Of a stretch of DNA of 64,000 nt, positions 24,697 to 34,412 are shown one piece after another (position 1 is the stretch's first letter; each line of letters opens with the position of its first letter). The notes beneath the pieces were generated by a model, which made no database searches, had not been told where the DNA came from, and saw only the letters and a list, made by a program, of their open reading frames with translations. The DNA comes from Flavobacterium sp. KS-LB2 (lineage in GTDB: Bacteria > Bacteroidota > Bacteroidia > Flavobacteriales > Flavobacteriaceae). The position numbers were made by a program, and so were the translations under genes. The stretch is taken from NCBI RefSeq assembly GCF_036895565.1, contig NZ_CP145904.1, forward strand, positions 496,001 to 560,000, written 5' to 3'.

Positions 24697-26325
24697 TTAT
24701 TCTCCTAAAAACGGATATCTGTAATCAACCGGAGTAATAAAAGTTTCTTTGATGGTTCTTGGCGAAGCCCAACGTAATAAGTTCAATGCTGAACCTGCTT
24801 TATCGTTAGTTCCTGATGCTCTTGCGCCACCAAAAGGTTGCATTCCTACAACAGCTCCCGTTGGTTTATCATTGATGTAGAAATTACCGGCCGCATTTTG
24901 CAATTTGGTAGTCGCTTGCTCAATTGCATAACGATCTTGGCTGAAAACTGCACCTGTTAATGCATATTCTGAAGTGGTATCAACTAGTTCTAATGTTTCT
25001 TCCCATTGGTCGTCTTCGTAAACGAAAATCGTCATTACAGGTCCGAACAATTCCGTTTCCATGGTTGAGTAATGAGGATTTGTGGTTACGATAATCGTTG
25101 GTTCAATAAAATAACCAACAGATTTGTCATAATTTCCTCCAACGATAATTTCGGCATCGGCATCTTTTTTAGCTTGGTCAATAAAACCAGCCAATTTGTC
25201 GAAAGAACCTTCGTGAATAACCGCAGTAATAAAGTTTCCGAAATCTTCAGGAGAACCCATTTTCATCGATTTTGTATCGGTGATTAATTGCTCTTTTATA
25301 GCTGGCCACAAACTTTGTGGAACATAAGCTCTTGAAGCTGCAGAACATTTTTGACCTTGAAATTCAAATGCACCACGAACAATTCCTGTTGCTACTTGTT
25401 TTGGATTCGAACTTGGATGAGCGATGATAAAATCTTTTCCTCCAGTTTCACCAACAATTCTTGGGTAAGTTTTGTAATGGTGAATGTTTGTTCCAATTTT
25501 TGCCCAGATATCTTTAAATACGTGAGTTGAACCTGTAAAGTGAATTCCAGCGAAATCACGGCTTGCTAAAACAGTATCCGTAATCATCAAAGCATCTCCA
25601 AAAACAACGTTGATAACGCCATCAGGAACTCCTGCTTCTTTGAAAACTTCAATGATGATTTGTGCAGAGAAAACTTGGCTGTCGCTTGGTTTCCAAATCA
25701 CAACATTTCCCATCATAGCAGCACTTGCAGGAAGATTTCCGGCAATAGCAGTAAAGTTGAACGGTGTAATCGCGTACACAAAACCTTCAAGAGGTCTGTA
25801 CTCTAAACGGTTCCACATATCCGAATTTGATTTAGGCTGATCGTTGTAAATTTGGGTCATAAATTCTACGTTGAAACGTAAAAAATCGATAAATTCACAG
25901 GAAGCATCAATTTCGGCTTGGTGTATGTTTTTTGATTGCGCAATCATTGTTGCGGCATTTATTCTTGCTCTGTATGGACCAGCGATTAATTCAGCTGCTT
26001 TTAGGAAGATAGCTGCTCTTTGTTCCCAAGCCATATTTGCCCATGCAGTTTTCGCTTCTAATGCGTTTGCAATCGCTTTTTCAACATGAGATTTTTCGGC
26101 TAAATGATACGTTCCTACGACATGTTTATGGTCGTGAGGCGCAGTCATGTTTTTTGTGTTTCCAGTTCTAATTTCTTCGCTTCCGATATATAAAGGTACA
26201 TCGATTGTTGAATTCCACATTTTTGTGTAAGCTGCTTGTACAGCTGCTTTTTCTGGTGAATTTGGTGCGTATCCTTTTACTGGTTCGTTTACCGCTTTTG
26301 GTACATGAAAAAATCCTTTTAACAT
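24697..26325 (-). CDS. pruA: 1-pyrroline-5-carboxylate dehydrogenase
   Basis: Oxidises glutamate semialdehyde (from proline breakdown) to glutamate with NAD. The 542 residues are the stand-alone P5CDH form rather than a PutA fusion. Aldehyde-dehydrogenase motifs are complete: ITPFNFTAIAGNLPASAAMMGN for cofactor binding, the GETGGKDF glutamate site, and the catalytic Cys in FEFQGQKCSAASRAY. The C-terminal TGAVVGMQPFGGARASGTNDKAG is the P5CDH-specific signature. There is no partner prodh gene in the window. Confidence 0.96.
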   Translation of the reverse strand: MLKGFFHVPKAVNEPVKGYAPNSPEKAAVQAAYTKMWNSTIDVPLYIGSEEIRTGNTKNMTAPHDHKHVVGTYHLAEKSHVEKAIANALEAKTAWANMAWEQRAAIFLKAAELIAGPYRARINAATMIAQSKNIHQAEIDASCEFIDFLRFNVEFMTQIYNDQPKSNSDMWNRLEYRPLEGFVYAITPFNFTAIAGNLPASAAMMGNVVIWKPSDSQVFSAQIIIEVFKEAGVPDGVINVVFGDALMITDTVLASRDFAGIHFTGSTHVFKDIWAKIGTNIHHYKTYPRIVGETGGKDFIIAHPSSNPKQVATGIVRGAFEFQGQKCSAASRAYVPQSLWPAIKEQLITDTKSMKMGSPEDFGNFITAVIHEGSFDKLAGFIDQAKKDADAEIIVGGNYDKSVGYFIEPTIIVTTNPHYSTMETELFGPVMTIFVYEDDQWEETLELVDTTSEYALTGAVFSQDRYAIEQATTKLQNAAGNFYINDKPTGAVVGMQPFGGARASGTNDKAGSALNLLRWASPRTIKETFITPVDYRYPFLGE

Positions 26326-26377
26326 ATTTGTAAAATTATAAAATTAGAAATGGTTTAGTATGTTTTGAAATATTACA

Positions 26378-26385
26378 CAAAAGTA
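26378..26385 (-). promoter_or_regulatory. -7 box of pruA
   Basis: TACTTTTG on the minus strand, 52 nt before the start codon, fits TAnnTTTG. A TTG lies about 22 nt further upstream on that strand (26408-26410). The rest of the 289-base gap up to 26614 holds nothing I can name. Confidence 0.5.
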
Positions 26386-26614
26386 CGAAGGATTGTTTGA
26401 AAAAAGACAATTTTTGAAGTAAACTAAGAGGGATGTGTATTGAAGTTGTGTAATAGCCCAGATAGAAATGGAAAGCTTTTTGTGATCTCGTTATATTTTT
26501 TCTTGCAGAATAAGAGCGACTTTAGAAGCTCCTTATTGTGCTTAGAAAAAAATAAAGGAGAGGGCAAAAACTTGAAATGTATAGCTGGATAAGCTCCTTG
26601 AGGAAAAAGTAATT

Positions 26615-27001
26615 TTAATTTAAAGCAAAAGGGGCACATAACCTAAAAGTAGGCACGATAACTTTGAAATTCTTTGTGGAGGTGAAGTTAATCATATTGA
26701 AATATCCTTTCATTGCGCCATAAGGGGATGAAAGTAAACAGCCAGAGCTATAGGTGTGAAATTCGCCTGGTTTTAGAACAGGTTTTTTCCCAATTACTCC
26801 TTCTCCGTCAACAATCTCGATATCATTTAGGGAATCGATGATTTCCCAATGGCGAGAAATCAATTGAACAGAGTCTTTACTGTGATTTTCAATTGTAATT
26901 ACATAACTAAAAGCAAAGTGAATCTTGTAGTTTTTGAAGTACGTTCCTTCAAAACTAGTCAAAACGGAAATTTTTATGCCTCTTGTTATTTGAGAAACCA
27001 T
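26615..27001 (-). CDS. apaG: ApaG family protein
   Basis: A 128-residue beta-sandwich protein related to fibronectin type III. Genetic work in enterobacteria links ApaG to Co/Mg resistance, and it also occurs as an F-box-protein domain; the molecular role is unknown. The sequence begins VSQITRGIKISVLTSFEGTY, has the FSYVITIENHSKDSVQLISRHW pattern and the diagnostic GEGVIGKKPVLKPGEFHTYSSGC loop. The GxGxxG there is typical of the family. Its own -7 box lies just upstream; it is not in the usual ksgA or apaH context. Confidence 0.93.
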   Translation of the reverse strand: MVSQITRGIKISVLTSFEGTYFKNYKIHFAFSYVITIENHSKDSVQLISRHWEIIDSLNDIEIVDGEGVIGKKPVLKPGEFHTYSSGCLLSSPYGAMKGYFNMINFTSTKNFKVIVPTFRLCAPFALN

Positions 27002-27033
27002 GATTAAATGGATGAATATGTGTTTATTATTGA

Positions 27034-27041
27034 CAAATTTA
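27034..27041 (-). promoter_or_regulatory. -7 box of apaG
   Basis: TAAATTTG on the minus strand, 32 nt before the start codon, fits TAnnTTTG. Confidence 0.45.
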
Positions 27042-27082
27042 CAAAAAATGAACTCGTTTTACTAAATTTTTGAAAAGTTTTT

Positions 27083-28348
27083 TTAGTTGGTGATGTTTAT
27101 TGAATTAGCTACTCCTTTTCCAACAACTCTATCGTATCGTTCTGTATTTTCTCGGTAATAAACTAATATAGTATAGTCATTTTCCGTTTGATAAAAATTC
27201 CCGTCAATTGCATTTTCATAGTCAATAATTCCTTTGTCATCAGCCACAATGTATTGATAGTTTGTAAATCCTTGTTTTACTAAAACGGCTTTTTCATAAA
27301 GGTCCTTTTGAGAATTATAATCCATTTTGTATTCTGGTGTGAAATTGTAGTTATTAAACATTCCACCTATATAAATATTTTTTTTAAGTCTGAAAGTAGG
27401 GGCAGAAAGGCTGAAATAAATCCAAACATAATCCGCTTCAATTTCGGGATTAGTGGAGTTTATGTTATTAACAACAAAATCACCATTGACATCTTGAGTA
27501 AAGGAGTAAGGGAAATTTGTTCGTGCGGCATTGGTGTACAGATAAGAACCGTAAATAGCGGTATTAGAATCTATTTTTGCTATGTTGTTTGCTGCAGAAC
27601 GTATGTCTTTGTTTTCAAAAAACAAAAATTCATTGCCAGCCCAAAACTGTGTTTCGGTGTCGTATTTATAGATTAAATCATTCCCAATGGTGTATTGTGG
27701 GAGGATACCTTTTATGGCGGTGTTAAATTGTCCGTTTTGAAGAAGCACCACTCTAACGTTTTTCATAGGATTTTGAAACGTTATTAGGCTTGATTTTACA
27801 GTGAATTCTAAATTGTGTTTCAGTTCTATATTGCTTGTGGTTCGTGCTCGTTTTACCTGCATGGGAACTGTAACCTGATCTTCAAATAAAATAAATTTTC
27901 TTGAAAATACAACTTCTTTGTTTTCATCTAAAACTTTAATGATGTAATTCCCGCTGATTCGCAACTGTTGTGTAAACTGATTGGGAATTGATAATTTGTA
28001 GTGGGAATAGATTTGTAATGTATTAAAGGAGTTAGTGTAATCCTGAATTCTTTGGTTGTCAAAACCTTGTAGGTATTCGTTTTTTGGTATTTGAGTTGGT
28101 ACCCAGTTGTAGTCACAATGAATTATTTCGTAATAATAATTTGCTTCGTTGCCAAAGAGGTCGTCAAACTGCAGTTGAAATCCTTCTCCTAATTTGAAAA
28201 TTGGAATGACATTTCGATCACTTTGTAAAAAAGAAATTGTTTTGATATTGTAAGGCGCGGTTATTTCTTTTTCTACTTGTGCAGAGGTAGAATTGACCGT
28301 GAAAATCAAAAGAAAAAAGGCAACTATTTTAAAAAAAGTTTTTGTCAT
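27083..28348 (-). CDS. Type 9 secretion system plug protein (DUF5103)
   Basis: A 421-residue exported protein. A signal peptide ends near STSAQ. It belongs to the family first listed as DUF5103 and later identified as the plug that seals the periplasmic side of the giant SprA translocon in Flavobacterium johnsoniae. Supporting stretches are KTISFLQSDRNVIPIFKLGE, LQFDDLFGNEANYYYEIIHCDYNW, SIPNQFTQQLRISGNYIIKV and VWIYFSLSAPTFRL. It indicates that the organism has a type 9 system, although no other T9SS component lies in the window. Confidence 0.88.
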   Translation of the reverse strand: MTKTFFKIVAFFLLIFTVNSTSAQVEKEITAPYNIKTISFLQSDRNVIPIFKLGEGFQLQFDDLFGNEANYYYEIIHCDYNWVPTQIPKNEYLQGFDNQRIQDYTNSFNTLQIYSHYKLSIPNQFTQQLRISGNYIIKVLDENKEVVFSRKFILFEDQVTVPMQVKRARTTSNIELKHNLEFTVKSSLITFQNPMKNVRVVLLQNGQFNTAIKGILPQYTIGNDLIYKYDTETQFWAGNEFLFFENKDIRSAANNIAKIDSNTAIYGSYLYTNAARTNFPYSFTQDVNGDFVVNNINSTNPEIEADYVWIYFSLSAPTFRLKKNIYIGGMFNNYNFTPEYKMDYNSQKDLYEKAVLVKQGFTNYQYIVADDKGIIDYENAIDGNFYQTENDYTILVYYRENTERYDRVVGKGVANSINITN

Positions 28349-28515
28349 TTTACAGCGCTTAAGATTTTGTAAATATAAGGAATACTCTTCGTTTTTATCG
28401 GATAATGCTTTTCAAAGCGTAAATATATTTTGTATGTAATTTCTGTTAATTAAAATATAATATTGTCAAATATTAGTAGTAATCGTATTATTTTTACTTC
28501 AAATAAACAAAACCT

Positions 28516-31326
28516 ATGAAAAAAATCAACAATTTAGTATTCGGAATCATGCTGTTTCCATTAGCTGTTTTTGCACAGCAAATGGATTATTCAAAAGCAA
28601 TTCCTTTTGATCCAAGTGTAAAAACAGGGAAGCTTGAAAATGGCTTGACCTATTACATCAAGAAAAATGCCAAACCAGAGAATAAAGTAGATCTTAGGTT
28701 GGTAGTTAATGCTGGTTCTATCCTTGAGGAGGATGACCAACAAGGATTGGCTCACTTTATGGAGCATATGTGTTTTAATGGAACGAAGCGTTTTCCTAAA
28801 AATCAATTAGTTGATTATTTGCAAAGTATTGGTGTAAAGTTTGGACAACATTTAAATGCTTATACAAGTTTTGATGAAACGGTTTATTTTTTACCTATTC
28901 CTTCTGATAGCCCTGAAAAATTAGAAAAAGGATTTCAAATTATCGAGGATTGGGCTTTTAATACGGTATTGACACCAGAAGAAATCGATAAAGAAAGAGG
29001 CGTTGTTCTAGAAGAATATAGATTGGGTTTAGGTGCTCAAAAAAGGATGTTGGGACGTTATATTTCAAAGATGATGCATGAATCACATTATGCGGAGCGT
29101 TTGCCAATAGGTCAAAAAGAGATTTTAGAAAAATTCAAACACCAATCGTTAATTAATTTCTACAAAGATTGGTATCGTCCTAATTTGATGAGTGTAATTG
29201 TTGTTGGAGATATTGATGTTGCCGAAATGGAGAAGAAAATTATTTCTCATTTTTCAGGTTATAAAAATCCAGCAAAAGAAAAGCCAAGAAAATTTTACGA
29301 TGTTCCTAATCACAAGGAAACTTTTGTAGCTGTTGAAAGTGATAAAGAAGCATCTAGTGCTCAAGTACAATTGATTTATAAAGATTATGCAGCTCCAAAA
29401 CCAATTGTAAATTTAGGAGATTTCAAAAATTACATTGTTGAGGGATTGTTTTCTACGCTTTTAAATACGCGATTAGATGAACTAACCAATTCAGCAACTC
29501 CGCCATTTACCTATGGATATTCGTATTATGGTGGTACTTTTGCAAGAAATAAAAAAGCATATCAATCTGTGGCAATGTCTCAAGAAGATAAGCAATTGAG
29601 TGCCTTGAAAGTATTGGTGACTGAAAATGAAAGAGCTAAGAAATTTGGATTTACGCAAGGGGAATTAGATCGTTCAAAGTTAGATTTCTTGGCTTCTATT
29701 GAAAAAGCATACAACGACAGAGAAAAGACGAATTCAGTTAATTTTGTGGGAGAATACCAAGCTAATTTTTTAGAGAAAGAACCAGTTCCTGGAATTGAAT
29801 GGACGTATCAAACGATGAAACAAGTAATGCCTTTGATTACTTTAGCCGATGTAAATAGTTTGATTAAAGATTATGTAAAAGAAGACAATCGTGTCATTAT
29901 TCTTACTGGTCCAGAAAAAGAAGGTTTAAAAAAAGCGACAGAACAGCAAGTTCTTGATGCTTTAAAAGTAAATGTAGACGACCTTAAACCTTATGAAGAT
30001 GCCGCGGTGGCAACAAGTTTAATACGAAACGAAGTAAAACCGGGTACTATTGTTACACGTGAGAACAATGCTAAAATTGGTACAAAGACGCTAGTCTTAT
30101 CTAATGGTGTGAAAGTGACGTATAAGAATACTGATTTCAAAAATGATGAGGTTCTTTTTGAGGCAGTCAGTCTAGGAGGAACTAATTTGTACTCTAACGA
30201 GGATTTGAAAAAAGTTCAATTTGCTAATGGCGCTTTGGCAGAAGCTGGATTTTCAGGATTAAAATTGAATGATATTAATAAATTCATGACGGGTAAAATA
30301 GCACGAGTAAGTCCTTATATTGGGACTGCTACTGAAGGTTTGAGAGGAAATGCTACGCCTAAGGATTTAGAATATTTATTCCAAATGACGCATGCTTATT
30401 TCACTGACTTAAATATGGATGTTACTGCTTTTGAAGGCTACAAGCAAAAACAATCTGCTTTCTTTAATAATATGGCTTCAACTCCTAATTTTTATTTTCA
30501 GCAAGAGTTTTATTCGTATTTAAATAAAGAAAATCCAAGATTTAACGGGTTGATTCCTAATGAAAAAACATGGGGAGAAACGGATTATGCATTAGCATAC
30601 AAGAAATACAAAGAGCGTTTTGCTAATGCTGCTGATTTTGAGTTTTACTTTGTAGGTAACATAGATGATAAAACTATGGAAGCCTATGCGGTTAAATATT
30701 TAGCCTCGTTGCCAGCTACGGACAAAAAAGAAAAAGCTGTAGATTTAGGATACAGAATGCTAAAAGGAGACTTGAAAAAAGTGGTTAATAAAGGAACAGA
30801 TCCTAAAAGTAATGTGACTATCATGTATTATGGAGATGCGAAGTATTCCGCTAAAGATGCGATGAGCATGCAAGCATTAGGGGAAGTTTTGACTATAAAA
30901 CTGATCGAGCAATTACGTGAAAACGAAAGCGGTGTTTATGGTGTTTCTGCAAGAGGAAGCATGAATAAAGTTCCAAGTGGATCGTACAACTTTACGATAG
31001 GTTTCCCATGCGGACCAGATAATGCTGAAAAATTGACTGCTTCTGCTTTGAAAGAACTTCAAAACATTATTGATAAAGGACCAGATGAAAAAGATGTGGC
31101 TAAATTTAAAGAAGGGGAATTAGCTGATTTTAGAAAAGACAGTAAAGAAAACAGATACTGGTTGTCTAATTTCACAAGATCGTATACCAATGGAAGTAGT
31201 GCTGAAGAGGTATTGAAGTTTGAAGAAACTGTAAATGCAGTAACGGCTAAGGATATTCAAGACATTGCCAAAAAATACCTTACTAAAGATAAAGTAATTG
31301 GAATGTTGATGCCGGAGAAAAAATAA
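28516..31326 (+). CDS. M16 family zinc metallopeptidase (insulinase/pitrilysin type)
   Basis: A 936-residue exported double-length M16 peptidase. A signal peptide ends at VFAQQ. The inverted zinc motif HxxEH is at residues 80-84 (HFMEH), with the downstream Glu in the VLEEYRLG region. The second half (from about residue 520) repeats the fold without a zinc motif, as usual for such clamshell enzymes. It probably degrades peptides in the periplasm or at the outer membrane. Single-gene unit ending at a clear terminator. Confidence 0.93.
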   Translation: MKKINNLVFGIMLFPLAVFAQQMDYSKAIPFDPSVKTGKLENGLTYYIKKNAKPENKVDLRLVVNAGSILEEDDQQGLAHFMEHMCFNGTKRFPKNQLVDYLQSIGVKFGQHLNAYTSFDETVYFLPIPSDSPEKLEKGFQIIEDWAFNTVLTPEEIDKERGVVLEEYRLGLGAQKRMLGRYISKMMHESHYAERLPIGQKEILEKFKHQSLINFYKDWYRPNLMSVIVVGDIDVAEMEKKIISHFSGYKNPAKEKPRKFYDVPNHKETFVAVESDKEASSAQVQLIYKDYAAPKPIVNLGDFKNYIVEGLFSTLLNTRLDELTNSATPPFTYGYSYYGGTFARNKKAYQSVAMSQEDKQLSALKVLVTENERAKKFGFTQGELDRSKLDFLASIEKAYNDREKTNSVNFVGEYQANFLEKEPVPGIEWTYQTMKQVMPLITLADVNSLIKDYVKEDNRVIILTGPEKEGLKKATEQQVLDALKVNVDDLKPYEDAAVATSLIRNEVKPGTIVTRENNAKIGTKTLVLSNGVKVTYKNTDFKNDEVLFEAVSLGGTNLYSNEDLKKVQFANGALAEAGFSGLKLNDINKFMTGKIARVSPYIGTATEGLRGNATPKDLEYLFQMTHAYFTDLNMDVTAFEGYKQKQSAFFNNMASTPNFYFQQEFYSYLNKENPRFNGLIPNEKTWGETDYALAYKKYKERFANAADFEFYFVGNIDDKTMEAYAVKYLASLPATDKKEKAVDLGYRMLKGDLKKVVNKGTDPKSNVTIMYYGDAKYSAKDAMSMQALGEVLTIKLIEQLRENESGVYGVSARGSMNKVPSGSYNFTIGFPCGPDNAEKLTASALKELQNIIDKGPDEKDVAKFKEGELADFRKDSKENRYWLSNFTRSYTNGSSAEEVLKFEETVNAVTAKDIQDIAKKYLTKDKVIGMLMPEKK

Positions 31327-31346
31327 ACCGACTCCTAATAAATTAA

Positions 31347-31376
31347 AAACCTGCTAAAAGTAATTTTAGCAGGTTT
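31347..31376 (+). terminator. Terminator of the M16 peptidase gene
   Basis: A perfect 13-bp stem (31347-31359 with 31364-31376) with loop GTAA is followed by T. Confidence 0.88.
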
Positions 31377-31390
31377 TTTTATGATGTATA

Positions 31391-32161
31391 TTATTTAAAA
31401 CAAACTGGAATAATTTCTCCTTTTGCTAAACAATATTTTGCAACTAATTCAGGAGCGATTTTATTGGTATAATCCTCTTCAACTACTGTAAAACCAATGC
31501 TTCGTAGTTTATCAAAATAATCACGTCCATAAATACGAACATGATCGTATTGCCCAAAAATCTTAGCGCGTTCTTTTTGATCAGTAATCGTATCATCAGC
31601 AAATGTCGTCGCTCTTTTTAAATCCTGTGGAATTTGTAAAATTGCCATTCCACCAGGTTTCAAGACACGATATAATTCCTGCATGGCCTTGGTGTCATCC
31701 GGAATGTGTTCTAAAACGTGGTTGCAAAGAATAACATCATATTGATTGTCTTCAAAAGGCAAATTACAAATGTCTGCTTTCACATCCGCCAAAGGCGAAA
31801 ATAAATCGGTTGTGGTGTATTCCAGATTTTTCTGGTTTCGAAACAATTTATAAAAAGCTTGCTCTGGTGCAAAATGCAATACTTTCTTTTTTGCTGTCGA
31901 AGTAAAAAAATCAGTTTGTTCATTCAAATATAGCCAAAGCAAACGATGTCTCTCTAATGAAAGTGTACTTGGTGAAAGCACGTTGTTGCGTTGTGTTTCA
32001 TATCCGTAAGGCAACATCGATTTGAAGCTTTTCCCGTCGATTGGATCCGTAAAATTAGTTCCTCTTAATGAAAAAGCGATAATAGGACGGGCTACATAGC
32101 TCAACCTGATTAATAAAGGACGAGGAATCGTATTAAGTATAAGTTTAAAAAGTTTTTTCAT
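31391..32161 (-). CDS. SAM-dependent methyltransferase
   Basis: A 256-residue class I methyltransferase of the Methyltransf_11 type. The SAM-binding region is VLHFAPEQAFYKLF (replacing the usual G-x-G-x-G) followed by YTTTDLF, DICNLPFEDNQYDVILCNHVLEHIPDD and RVLKPGGMAIL. The N-terminal 90 residues are basic and probably bind the substrate. Its start overlaps the map stop by one base (TAATG), so it is translated with map. The substrate is unknown. Confidence 0.88.
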   Translation of the reverse strand: MKKLFKLILNTIPRPLLIRLSYVARPIIAFSLRGTNFTDPIDGKSFKSMLPYGYETQRNNVLSPSTLSLERHRLLWLYLNEQTDFFTSTAKKKVLHFAPEQAFYKLFRNQKNLEYTTTDLFSPLADVKADICNLPFEDNQYDVILCNHVLEHIPDDTKAMQELYRVLKPGGMAILQIPQDLKRATTFADDTITDQKERAKIFGQYDHVRIYGRDYFDKLRSIGFTVVEEDYTNKIAPELVAKYCLAKGEIIPVCFK

Positions 32162-32979
32162 TACAGAACCAAAGGTTTTTGTCTAAACTCATCTTCTTCA
32201 TTACTAACAATTCCTAACGCTTTGTAGATGTATCCAAAAGTCGATAAAATCTCTGGTTTCCCATCAATAATTGCAACATCATGTTCAAAATGAGCGCTTG
32301 GTTTCCCATCGGCAGTAAGGATTGTCCAGCCGTCTTTTAGTTGTTTTATGTTACGGGTTCCCATGTTAATCATAGGTTCAATAGCGACAACCATTCCTTC
32401 TACAAAAAGTTTTCCTCTTCCTTTTTTACCATAATTAGGCATTTCAGGATCTTCATGCATTTTTTGTCCTACGCCATGACCTACTAATTCACGAACTACA
32501 CCATAACCATGCGCTTCGGTGTATTTTTGAATTGCATTTCCTACGTCTTCCACGCGGTTTCCTAATTTGAATTCGCGGATTCCAACGTATAATGACTCTT
32601 TAGTTACTTGCAATAATTTTTTAGTTTCAGGAGCAACTTCACCTATTTCAAAAGAATAGGCATGATCACCATGGTATCCGTTTTTATATGCGCCACAATC
32701 TACAGAGATTACATCACCACTTTTTAAAGGCGTATTGTTTGGGATTCCATGAACAACTTGAGCGTTTGGACTCATGCAAAGTGAATTTGGGAAACCATAT
32801 AATCCAAGAAAACTTGGTTCAGCCCCATGATCACGAATGAATTCTTCAGCTAATTTGTCCAGATATAAAGTAGTAACTCCTTCTTTGATTTCAGAAGCAA
32901 TCATCCCTAATGTTTTTGATACGATTAACGCACTTTCGCGCATCAATTCTATTTCTTCACGTGATTTTACAATAATCAT
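32161..32979 (-). CDS. map: Methionine aminopeptidase, type I
   Basis: Removes the initiator methionine from nascent proteins. The 272 residues show the pita-bread fold with the metal ligands in VISVDCGAYKNGYHGDHAYSF (two Asp), the His in RELVGHGVGQKMHEDPE, and the C-terminal Glu ligands in VVAIEPMIN and SAHFEHDVAI. No zinc-finger N-terminal extension, so it is the short bacterial type Ia. It forms a two-gene unit with the methyltransferase. Confidence 0.96.
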   Translation of the reverse strand: MIIVKSREEIELMRESALIVSKTLGMIASEIKEGVTTLYLDKLAEEFIRDHGAEPSFLGLYGFPNSLCMSPNAQVVHGIPNNTPLKSGDVISVDCGAYKNGYHGDHAYSFEIGEVAPETKKLLQVTKESLYVGIREFKLGNRVEDVGNAIQKYTEAHGYGVVRELVGHGVGQKMHEDPEMPNYGKKGRGKLFVEGMVVAIEPMINMGTRNIKQLKDGWTILTADGKPSAHFEHDVAIIDGKPEILSTFGYIYKALGIVSNEEDEFRQKPLVL

Positions 32980-32999
32980 AATTTCGAATTTTCAGTTTG

Positions 33000-33007
33000 C
33001 AAAAGTA
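33000..33007 (-). promoter_or_regulatory. -7 box of map
   Basis: TACTTTTG on the minus strand, 20 nt before the start codon, fits TAnnTTTG. It lies 17 nt past the TolC-type gene stop. Confidence 0.5.
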
Positions 33008-33023
33008 CGATTTTATAAATTAT

Positions 33024-34412
33024 TTAATCCGGATTAGCCATAATTTTAAAAAGCTCTGAATTTGAGATGTAAAAACGGTTCTCCAAAGCGATCTTTGAAA
33101 GCTGTGCAAGTACTAAATTATTCTCTCGGGTGTTGATTAAAAATAAAGAGCTTTCGCCAAAAGAAAACAAACGCTCTTCAGAATTTAACATTGTGATATT
33201 GTCTTGAACCAAACTTTTGATTAATGCTTTTTGTTTTAAAAGCGATTCAATTTCCATTTTTTGGGCATTAATTTTATTGGTTAATTGCACTTTTTCTAGA
33301 TCCAATACAAATTCGGTTTCCTGTACTTTGTACTTCGCCAATTTCAAGCTTCCACGTTCTTTGCGCAGAAATAAAGGAAAATAAAAATCCAATCCAATTT
33401 TATAATCCTCAAATTGATAATTGTCAATATAACTGGGTTCTGATAAATAAGAGTATCCAATATCAATTTTTGGCAACAGCATATTGGCCTTTAATTTCTT
33501 TTCCACGTTTAACATATCAATTTTGCTCTGTAACGCATTGATTTTTGGATGATTGGTGATCGAGAAGTCAGTATTCAATAAATCATTGGTTTTTAAACTT
33601 TCTTGGATCGTAAATTCTAATTGTATTTCTGGAATTAATTCATCTGCCAATTCAAGTGGAATGTTGTTTTCCAACCAAAGAAAATTAGCGAGTTCTAATT
33701 TGGCTTTAGCCAATTTAAGTTTGGAATCTTCTAAATTCAATATTCGGTTTTTTACAATAATACCGGCTTCAACACTATCGATTGCCGGTTTGTCTCCTTG
33801 CTTGATCAATGATTGAATTCCTTTAAGCCTAATTTGTGCATTTTCATTATACTCTTCGTACAACTGCACTTCATTGAAGTTTTTTTTCCAATTAAAATAA
33901 GCCAAGGAAGCATCGTATAAAACTGTGATAGCTTGCAGTTTTCTTTCGGATTGGCTTAGTTGCATTTGCATTTTTGCTTTTCTTACATCGGCCATTCTTT
34001 GATTGATAAACAACCCTTGTCCCAGCGGAATCGTTACTCCAAGAGAAGTTAATCCTTGATTGGGCACCGTATTTTCTGGATTGAGATAAACGCCTTCGTT
34101 GTTGTCAAAGCCCGCTTTAATCTCAATTCCATACCAAGTTGGAATTTTGAAGCTACTGTTCAAAATCGAGTAATATTCAGTGTCTTTGAATTGTTTTTTG
34201 CTAAAATCAACTTCTATTTTTGGATCAAAGCCACCGCGGGCCATCATCAAATTAGCCTGTGCTTTATTGATTTCTAAGTTGGCATTTTTAACTAACGGAT
34301 GGTATTTCTTTACATAACCCAGAAATTCAGTATACGTGAATTCTTTTGAGGATATACCTTGTGCTGTGGCAGCAAATCCAAAGAATAAAAATGCTAAAAA
34401 TACTTGTTTCAT
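33024..34412 (-). CDS. TolC family outer-membrane channel protein
   Basis: A 462-residue outer-membrane efflux channel. The start is ATG at 34412, sharing one base with the HlyD stop (TAATG) and giving the signal peptide MKQVFLAFLFFGFAATAQ; a longer frame reaching 34562 lies inside the HlyD gene and has no signal. The tandem TolC repeats show as long amphipathic helices (KKYHPLVKNANLEINKAQ, HPKINALQSKIDML) and beta segments. It is the last gene of the TetR-ABC-HlyD-TolC operon and would form the outer duct of the exporter. Confidence 0.92.
   Translation of the reverse strand: MKQVFLAFLFFGFAATAQGISSKEFTYTEFLGYVKKYHPLVKNANLEINKAQANLMMARGGFDPKIEVDFSKKQFKDTEYYSILNSSFKIPTWYGIEIKAGFDNNEGVYLNPENTVPNQGLTSLGVTIPLGQGLFINQRMADVRKAKMQMQLSQSERKLQAITVLYDASLAYFNWKKNFNEVQLYEEYNENAQIRLKGIQSLIKQGDKPAIDSVEAGIIVKNRILNLEDSKLKLAKAKLELANFLWLENNIPLELADELIPEIQLEFTIQESLKTNDLLNTDFSITNHPKINALQSKIDMLNVEKKLKANMLLPKIDIGYSYLSEPSYIDNYQFEDYKIGLDFYFPLFLRKERGSLKLAKYKVQETEFVLDLEKVQLTNKINAQKMEIESLLKQKALIKSLVQDNITMLNSEERLFSFGESSLFLINTRENNLVLAQLSKIALENRFYISNSELFKIMANPD

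Noticed and set aside
26424..26639. 71-codon minus-strand frame after apaG
   Set aside because: It overlaps the apaG stop, has no start context or -7 box, and is Phe/Leu/Lys-rich noise typical of AT-rich DNA.
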